Source: DATEZO01 sp035255485
GTDB lineage: Bacteria > Pseudomonadota > Gammaproteobacteria > Burkholderiales > Burkholderiaceae_D
Assembly (NCBI GenBank): GCA_035255485.1
Contig: DATEZO010000275.1
Span: 1 to 10,446 of the forward strand
Direction: 5' to 3'
Length of the DNA: 10,446 nucleotides
Shown here: positions 6,843 to 10,446 of the stretch, in pieces
Layout of the letters: each line of letters starts with the position of its first letter
Numbering within the stretch: the first letter of the stretch is position 1
Made by a program: the position numbers and the translations under genes
The notes under the pieces: generated by a model
What the model was told of the DNA's origin: nothing
What the model saw: the letters and a program-made list of their open reading frames with translations, nothing else
Databases searched by the model: none

Positions 6843-7070
6843 GGTCACGCCGAATCGATCCGCGTGCCGCCGGGACGGGAGGCGCTATGGCGCGAGTTTG
6901 CCGGCTGGTTCGCACTGATGCGGCAGGCATTCAAGGGCATCGACGCGCACCAGGCGTTCGAGAAAATTCGCAGTGTCATCGACGAAGTGCAGGACATCAC
7001 GAGCGTCCAATTGGCGTTGGTGCTCAAGACGCTGAAAAAACCCGGCCACTTCCTGCTGTGCGGTGATTCC
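6843..7070 (+). pseudogene. Fragment of a UvrD-like superfamily 1 helicase with internal deletion
   Basis: The frame encodes GREALWREFAGWFALM, then FKGIDAHQAFEKIR, then SVIDEVQDITSVQLALVL and KTLKKPGHFLLCGDS. DEVQD is the Walker B/motif II of UvrD/Rep helicases, and the LLCGDS stretch is the following motif III region, normally LLCGDSNQ. In intact relatives I expect a long segment between the GIDAH..FE part and VIDEVQD. Here they are joined, which suggests an in-frame internal deletion. Homology stops after GDS near 7070, and the frame ends at 7121. The Walker A N-terminus and all C-terminal motifs are absent. It is non-functional. Confidence 0.65.
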
Positions 7071-7117
7071 AAAGTAGCACCGAGGAACCCACTGCAAAGC
7101 AGAGTAGATAACAGAAA

Positions 7118-7879
7118 TTAGATAGGCGGTAGCGTTGCGGCTTGTGCTGAACTTATCGAGTTAATGTAGTTAAATATGCCTTTGCGTTCGAATACATTGC
7201 TTGTCGATTGGAACGCATCGATGAACTTAGAGAAGCGGTCAGCCGTTACAGCGATTGATGCATGCGTTAAATCGATATTAAAGACGGTAATCGCTGGGCT
7301 AGGGCCTTGTTCCTTCGCATCATTGAGCGAAAAGCGTGAACGCTCTGCCGCTGCCTTAACTGCATCCATTGCAAGCCGAACAGATGCTTCGCTCCAACCG
7401 GAAAGAACAATGTCATCGACATAAACGCTTGCTCGAACACGGTACTTCTTTGGAAGTCCTGAAAGACATGTACCGAGTGCGCTCTGAGATAAACACAGCG
7501 ATGCCAACATGGGCGACTGCACAAAGCCGAATGGAAGGATAAGGGTCTTTTCCACGGGGTGGATAACAGTCGATAGCGTAGCGATTTCCCTAGCCACCTT
7601 GTAGCTGATTAATCCGGTAAGCGCGCGCGTGACTCTGGACTTGTTGATGCTCCCGAAGAAGCGCTGTATGTCAAGGTGGGCAAAAATAGTATTTGATTGG
7701 TGAAACTTCAATGCGGCTACGTGACCGCCGGACCTAAGATGGAAGTAATTTTTGGGCGGGCGCCAGATGCTAGCGAGAAGGTTTTTAATCTGCTTGCCAT
7801 CTTCAATAGATTTCGCTGTTGGAACGAAAACCCAAGTATTCGGTTTCAGCTCAAATCTAAGGTCCCATGTGAGTTGCAT
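7118..7879 (-). CDS. Compact reverse transcriptase (defence/Abi/UG-type)
   Basis: A 253-residue RNA-directed DNA polymerase. The polymerase triad is intact: Asp70 in AHLDIQRFFGSI, and Asp155-Asp156 in SVYVDDIVLSG (YVDD). Other RT blocks are FHLRSGGHVAALKFH (about 46-60), LPFGFVQSPMLASL (115-128, the template-grip motif) and the palm helix with LNDAKEQG. There is no group II intron maturase domain. Upstream I see no retron msr/msd pattern, and the retron NAxxH/VTG signatures are missing. The protein is short and appears complete at both ends, with little room for a thumb or extra domains. This points to the DRT/Abi/unknown-group RTs, many of which are anti-phage. The ATG at 7879 has no ribosome binding site and lies inside the upstream small ORF. 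Confidence 0.82.
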   Translation of the reverse strand: MQLTWDLRFELKPNTWVFVPTAKSIEDGKQIKNLLASIWRPPKNYFHLRSGGHVAALKFHQSNTIFAHLDIQRFFGSINKSRVTRALTGLISYKVAREIATLSTVIHPVEKTLILPFGFVQSPMLASLCLSQSALGTCLSGLPKKYRVRASVYVDDIVLSGWSEASVRLAMDAVKAAAERSRFSLNDAKEQGPSPAITVFNIDLTHASIAVTADRFSKFIDAFQSTSNVFERKGIFNYINSISSAQAATLPPI

Positions 7880-7997
7880 AGCGGCAATGATAGTTGAAAA
7901 TCACGCCCAGCAAGTCGCAAACTTTTGACAAGAGTTTTACAACCCCTATCGCCAGCGCATACCGTGCCAGGATCAGACGATGGCTATGTTTTTTCAT
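7857..7997 (-). CDS. 46-residue ORF overlapping the reverse transcriptase start
   Basis: A small ORF, MKKHSHRLILARYALAIG followed by VVKLLSKVCDLLGVIF and a polar tail ending THMGP. A basic N-terminus precedes an amphipathic to hydrophobic stretch (residues about 8-34), so it could be membrane-active or simply a leader. It has the best ribosome binding site of the locus, AAGGAGAG at 8004-8011, placed eight bases before ATG 7997 (an in-frame ATG at 8003 is too close). It overlaps the reverse transcriptase gene by 23 bases in another frame, so ribosomes ending at 7857 could restart at 7879. It may be a coupling leader, a real partner peptide, or chance. The family is not recognised. Confidence 0.5.
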   Translation of the reverse strand: MKKHSHRLILARYALAIGVVKLLSKVCDLLGVIFNYHCRYATHMGP

Positions 7998-8173
7998 AAT
8001 CATCTCTCCTTCAAGTCCATCCCGGCTTGTCTGAGCGCAGAGCGCATGATTCGCAAACCAACGAGATACTATGAGATAAAACTCAAGGGTATCGAGCAAT
8101 CACAGAGTGGTAGGACTAGGAGTAGCCGAGCAGCGGGCTATCGCCGGGATGGTGCATCATAGCATTGTTATTT
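7998..8173. other. Upstream region of the RT operon; possible promoter or non-coding RNA
   Basis: No gene is supported here. It must contain the leftward promoter of the small ORF and reverse transcriptase, but only weak hexamers are seen. Structure visible: a 7-base tandem repeat GAGCGCA twice (8033-8046) and a hairpin TAGCC/GGCTA (about 8123-8140). Several defence reverse transcriptases use a non-coding RNA encoded next to the RT as template or partner, so this is where one would sit. I cannot identify one directly. Confidence 0.3.
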
Positions 8174-8301
8174 TGAACCGCCCCAGGAATTGTGAAGGCT
8201 CGAACATCTGAGAGAATGGAGCCATGAAGAAGCAAACCAAATTTTCCCCTGAAATATGTGAACGTGCTGTGCGCATGGTGCAGGAGAACCGCGGTGAGTA
8301 T
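8174..8301 (+). mobile_element. Left-end remnant of an IS3-family insertion sequence
   Basis: The segment begins with a terminal inverted repeat of IS3-family type (TGAACCGCCCCAGG). It continues through a short leader with GGAG before ATG 8224 and the first 26 codons of orfA: MKKQTKFSPEICERAVRMV followed by QENRGEY. This is the start of the helix-turn-helix subunit of the IS3 transposase. After GEY the similarity stops, and an unrelated reading carries to a stop at 8328. orfB, the DDE domain and the right inverted repeat are missing, so the element is dead. It shows that this stretch has been a landing site for mobile DNA and has been rearranged since. Confidence 0.75.
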
Positions 8302-8546
8302 CAGCGCCGGCCACAGCAATTCGTTTAGCCGGAAAGCATCTGTGCAGGTATCACTAACGTCTGCAAACCTTCCGTGTCGATACAACGAAAGAGGTTCTTA
8401 CCACTTCTACTCCACACCCATCAAGAAGCCGTATTCTTTGCAGCGAAACAATACTGAAAAGCAAGAATTAACTGTACTTCCTGTCGCATAATTGTAGTAT
8501 TTCCAATTTGATCACTTCAGCAGAATAGAAATAAGGAAAGAAAGCG
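8302..8546. other. Non-coding stretch after the IS remnant
   Basis: About 245 bases with no supported gene. The leftward 89-codon frame at 8116-8385 runs across the IS end and is spurious. The stretch must carry the promoter of the following gene, but I see only weak hexamers near 8490-8530. No repeat or terminator was recognised. Confidence 0.4.
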
Positions 8547-9332
8547 ATGGGGGTCTGTAACGGACAGCATTTTTCTTGGAATAACAAGACAGTTCGGGCA
8601 GAGCTCGTTGCTTGGCGTTCCCCAGTACTGAAGGTGGAAACGATCAACCGGCAAAGTACATCCGTCGTAGGAGGCGGTGGTTCCGTTAGTGGAGGTGACG
8701 GCGACATCGATCCAATCAAGGTAACGCTACGTACAATTGTCCGGCGCCAAGTCTGGTTTAAGGGGCCGCACTCGATGGAATACAGGATCGAAGTGGCTGA
8801 TTCGTTTTCCGTACGTGAAGGTCTTGAAATTACAATTCTGTATATGTCGCTTGACGGTAACGTTCTGCATAACACGCCGCTCGCATATTACTGCCATCAA
8901 ACCGGAGCCCAGTACGTCGACAACATTCATGGGGACGCAGTGGCGATGGCTCTAGACATGCCTAAAGAGTTGCCGCCAAGAGACATGCTACGAGAGAAAT
9001 GTCGGCCGTTCAGTTTATGTGTAGGAATCGGGTCGATTCTACCCATCTTTGTAGATGCATTGCGTTTACCTCCCTTACGCAACCTTGTCGAAACACTATC
9101 TGTCACAGGAAAAACTGCAATGGCTTTAGGGGTCGGCAGCCTTTCCTATTTCACCAGCTTGATGATTGCAGGCATTTTCTTCCGTTCCGAGGTTGCGTAT
9201 AAGCAGCGACAATACGATGCCGAACGAACCGCCCTTGCCGAGCGATACAAAGATATTCGTTCTTGGATAAAGGATGGCGTTTACAACAAGTTAAAGAAAC
9301 TTGCAGCCACCGACGCAGAGACTTTTGCTTGA
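8547..9332 (+). CDS. Uncharacterised membrane protein with two C-terminal transmembrane segments
   Basis: A 261-residue protein of unknown function. Residues 1-40 form a short N-terminal part, followed by a flexible Gly/Ser linker (VVGGGGSVSGGDGDID, 41-54). Residues about 58-128 are beta-rich and may be a small barrel (TLRTIVRRQVWFKG, EYRIEVADSFSVREGLEI and ILYMSLDGNVL). Two hydrophobic segments follow, at about 154-173 and 190-212. A charged helical tail (RSEVAYKQRQYDAERTALAERY) and a basic amphipathic C-terminus complete it. Both ends probably face the cytoplasm. AAGGAAAG (8533-8540) lies six bases before the ATG. Placing a sensor-like domain ahead of two membrane helices in an accessory region is reminiscent of signalling or defence membrane effectors, but this is only a guess. 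Confidence 0.75.
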   Translation: MGVCNGQHFSWNNKTVRAELVAWRSPVLKVETINRQSTSVVGGGGSVSGGDGDIDPIKVTLRTIVRRQVWFKGPHSMEYRIEVADSFSVREGLEITILYMSLDGNVLHNTPLAYYCHQTGAQYVDNIHGDAVAMALDMPKELPPRDMLREKCRPFSLCVGIGSILPIFVDALRLPPLRNLVETLSVTGKTAMALGVGSLSYFTSLMIAGIFFRSEVAYKQRQYDAERTALAERYKDIRSWIKDGVYNKLKKLAATDAETFA

Positions 9333-9596
9333 ATTCTATAGCCGATACGGACAATTTTTAGTAGGACATCAGCACTGATGCGAATGGAAGCTGCGGGAAT
9401 CAAAGGGTGAATGAACTCCGTGTCAAAACGTGTCCGCATGACTTGCCAGGAATAACGCAACGTGCCTATGCCGTGCCAGATAACATGCGCCCCGCCACCG
9501 GCGAATGTCAAGTGTCGGAATCGCAGCCTTCAGATAGGATGGAGTTCACGGCTTCTGCATACGGCCCAGGCTAACGCAATTGTCGCCGCGTTCTTA
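9333..9596. other. Non-coding or degenerate stretch
   Basis: No supported gene. A leftward 76-codon frame (9281-9511) reads partly protein-like (HGIGTLRYSWQVMRTRFDTE). However, it overlaps the end of the previous gene, has no clear ribosome binding site and matches nothing I know. It could be decayed coding DNA. Confidence 0.35.
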
Positions 9597-9737
9597 ATGG
9601 CATCGCAGTGCCACTGTGGAAGCAGCGCTAAGCACCATGTAAGGGAGCAAGTTAAGCAGATTGCGATGTTTGGCTTGGACCATGCCAAAGATGAGATCTA
9701 TGGCGTAATCAAAGAGGTCTACGAAGTGGATGTCTAA
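9597..9737 (+). CDS. Possible 46-residue ORF or gene fragment
   Basis: The downstream part of an open frame reads MASQCHCGSSAKHHVREQ and then VKQIAMFGLDHAKDEIYGV with IKEVYEVDV at the end. The second half looks like a real amphipathic protein segment, while the sequence upstream of ATG 9597 does not. No ribosome binding site is present. It is probably the C-terminal remnant of a lost gene, or chance. No family is recognised. Confidence 0.25.
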   Translation: MASQCHCGSSAKHHVREQVKQIAMFGLDHAKDEIYGVIKEVYEVDV

Positions 9738-9894
9738 CGGGATGGCAAAAAACTCATTCCATTACACGGTACCAATGGGTGTGTCGCCAAGCCCAGAATA
9801 ATCACGAGGGGCAATTGCTAGACTCGTTTACCAATCTACCGATTATTGGCGTCGTCCAACGAAGCTCAATACCGTGCAGTTGAAACCAAGGCCC

Positions 9895-9917
9895 AATGGC
9901 ATACCTAATGGCATACC
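9895..9917. repeat. 11-base direct repeat near the tRNA
   Basis: AATGGCATACC occurs twice with a 12-base period (9895-9905 and 9907-9917), just before the terminator and tRNA gene. Short direct repeats beside a tRNA 3' end can be arm-type integrase sites of an integrated element, but no integrase gene is present here. Confidence 0.55.
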
Positions 9918-9927
9918 GATAAAACGC

Positions 9928-9970
9928 AAAAGCAAAAAAGCCCTGAAAAATCAGGGCTTTTTTGCTTTTT
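9928..9970 (-). terminator. Strong intrinsic terminator of tRNA-Ser (bidirectional)
   Basis: A perfect long stem: CCCTGA (9941-9946) pairs with TCAGGG (9951-9956) around an AAAA loop. It is extended by G-C, six A-T, C-G and G-C pairs and more A-T pairs outwards. Both outer arms are A/T tracts, so it gives a U-run in either direction. It lies immediately downstream of the tRNA on the minus strand. Confidence 0.9.
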
Positions 9971-9972
9971 AC

Positions 9973-10063
9973 TGGCGGAGAGAGGGGGATTCGAACCCCC
10001 GGTAGGCTATGAACCTACACACGCTTTCCAGGCGTGCGACTTAAACCACTCATCCATCTCTCC
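9973..10063 (-). tRNA. tRNA-Ser (anticodon GGA)
   Basis: A complete 91-base class II tRNA. The acceptor stem GGAGAGA (10057-10063) pairs with TCTCTCC (9977-9983), followed by discriminator G and an encoded CCA (9973-9975). The D arm contains GAGTGGTTTAAGTC. The anticodon stem-loop is ACGCC-TGGAA-AGCGT, with GGA reading UCC and UCU. The long variable arm, GTAGG paired with CCTAC, marks serine. The T arm is GGGGG-TTCGAAT-CCCCC. The gene is intact and flanked by its own terminator. Its 3' end faces the accessory region, as is usual for tRNA-anchored islands. Confidence 0.97.
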
Positions 10064-10101
10064 TGAATTCGGTTCGCTGCGGTCTTTTAGCGAAGCCTGC
10101 G

Positions 10102-10107
10102 ATTATA
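10102..10107 (-). promoter_or_regulatory. -10 element of tRNA-Ser
   Basis: TATAAT on the minus strand, about 38 bases before the mature tRNA 5' end and followed by a GC-rich discriminator (CGCAGG), as is typical of stringently controlled stable RNA genes. The -35 region is poor. Function is inferred from sequence and position. Confidence 0.55.
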
Positions 10108-10163
10108 GCAAAAATTTCGCTGAATATATTAAATTCCAAACCATCTCTTTACGACAAAGCATG

Positions 10164-10199
10164 AAAAAGCCGGCACCGCTTGGGCGGGCCGGCTTTTCT
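10164..10199 (-). terminator. Intrinsic terminator downstream of acetyl-CoA synthetase
   Basis: AAAAGCCGGC (10165-10174) pairs with GCCGGCTTTT (10188-10197), with an inner CCGC/GCGG stem. A/T tracts lie on both sides, so it can end transcription from the leftward acs gene. It is about 110 bases past the stop codon. Confidence 0.85.
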
Positions 10200-10208
10200 G
10201 ATGAATTA

Positions 10209-10278
10209 ACGCCGCGTGACAAACAACACTAGGAGGGCGCTTTCTCGGGGAGGGCAATTTAAAAGTTTGTCACGGCGT
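10209..10278. repeat. Interrupted inverted repeat in the 3' region of acs
   Basis: GTGACAAAC (10216-10224) pairs with GTTTGTCAC (10265-10273). Outside a two-base bulge, ACGCC also pairs with GGCGT, giving a 14-pair stem around a 40-base loop. The loop carries a GGAGGGC motif twice. It is transcribed as the acs 3' region if the terminator at 10164-10199 is the end. Confidence 0.5.
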
Positions 10279-10308
10279 ACCAATGTACAAGCCGCCATCC
10301 CACCCGTT

Positions 10309-10446
10309 TTACTGAGCCTGTTGCAGCTGTTCCAGGATAGCGGGGTTTTCCAGGGTGGAAATATCTTGCGTGATTTCCTCGCCCTTGGCCAAGACCCGCA
10401 ACAGGCGCCGCATGATCTTGCCCGACCGCGTCTTCGGCAAATTCTC
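10309..10446 (-). CDS. acs: Acetyl-CoA synthetase, C-terminal 45 residues (partial)
   Basis: The visible C-terminus reads ENLPKTRSGKIMRRLLRVLA followed by KGEEITQDISTLENPAI and LEQLQQAQ. This is the A10 region of AMP-forming acetyl-CoA synthetase, which makes acetyl-CoA from acetate, ATP and CoA. PKTRSGKIMRR contains the catalytic lysine that protein acetyltransferases modify to switch the enzyme off. GEEITQDISTLENPAI is characteristic of Acs rather than of related acyl-CoA ligases. The rest lies beyond the right edge. A structured 3' region and a strong terminator follow the stop. Confidence 0.92.
   Translation of the reverse strand, partial: ENLPKTRSGKIMRRLLRVLAKGEEITQDISTLENPAILEQLQQAQ

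Noticed and set aside
6621..6848. Leftward 75-codon frame (or 32 codons from GTG 6719)
   Set aside because: The upstream half lies antisense to the GNAT remnant. The last 32 codons look somewhat protein-like, but there is no ribosome binding site and no recognisable family.
7880..8173. Retron msr/msd upstream of the reverse transcriptase
   Set aside because: No paired a1/a2 inverted repeats with a branching G context were seen, and the RT lacks the retron NAxxH and VTG signatures.
8116..8385. Leftward 89-codon frame
   Set aside because: It runs antisense across the IS3 inverted repeat and orfA start, so it cannot be an independent gene.
9281..9511. Leftward 76-codon frame
   Set aside because: It overlaps the end of the membrane protein gene, has no ribosome binding site and no recognisable domain.
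9973..10063. Search for a duplicated tRNA-Ser 3' end (att site) elsewhere in the window
   Set aside because: No second copy of the T-arm/acceptor sequence was found by eye between 6150 and 9970, so an attachment site is not reported.
1..10446. CRISPR array
   Set aside because: No regularly spaced repeats of CRISPR length were seen anywhere in the window.

Overview
This looks like chromosome of a betaproteobacterium, probably Burkholderiales and most likely Oxalobacteraceae (Herminiimonas/Collimonas-like). The evidence is the protein flavour of the housekeeping genes (RIO-type kinase, YgjP-like peptidase, acetyl-CoA synthetase C-terminus, tRNA-Ser) and the moderately GC-rich coding regions. 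The genus is inference only. LAYOUT. Positions 1-93 hold the 5' end of an unidentified gene reading left. Next is an AraC-type regulator (156-1190) and a 102-codon unknown gene (1257-1565) whose promoter carries a near-consensus LexA operator. Positions 1560-1700 form an intergenic segment of nested inverted repeats. Two small leftward genes follow: a 27-codon basic peptide (1727-1810) behind a strikingly good PhoB box plus TATAAT, and a 36-codon lysine-rich protein (1997-2107). A RIO-family kinase (2344-3189) converges on a YgjP-like zinc peptidase (3207-3716), which follows a NPPW methyltransferase (3786-4922). A Methyltransf_32-like methyltransferase (5320-6150) reads the other way. Positions about 6200-9930 are different in character: lower coding density, fragments of genes and more A+T. 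They contain a 129-codon unknown gene, a frameshifted GNAT acetyltransferase tail abutting an internally deleted UvrD-like helicase fragment, a compact reverse transcriptase with intact YVDD (7118-7879) preceded by an overlapping 46-codon ORF, the left end of an IS3-family element, and a two-membrane-segment protein of unknown function (8547-9332). I read this as a decayed accessory island ending near a tRNA-Ser(GGA) gene (9973-10063, minus). No attachment-site duplication is visible in the window. The right end returns to core genome, with strong terminators and the C-terminal 45 codons of acetyl-CoA synthetase. HOW THEY WORK TOGETHER. The core genes show no shared pathway. The most interesting signals are regulatory or cryptic: (1) a PhoB-type promoter driving a 27-residue cationic peptide and perhaps a structured RNA downstream of it; (2) a LexA-type operator on an uncharacterised gene; (3) a solitary reverse transcriptase of the defence/Abi/UG kind whose start lies inside a small upstream ORF that has the only good ribosome binding site, which suggests translational coupling.
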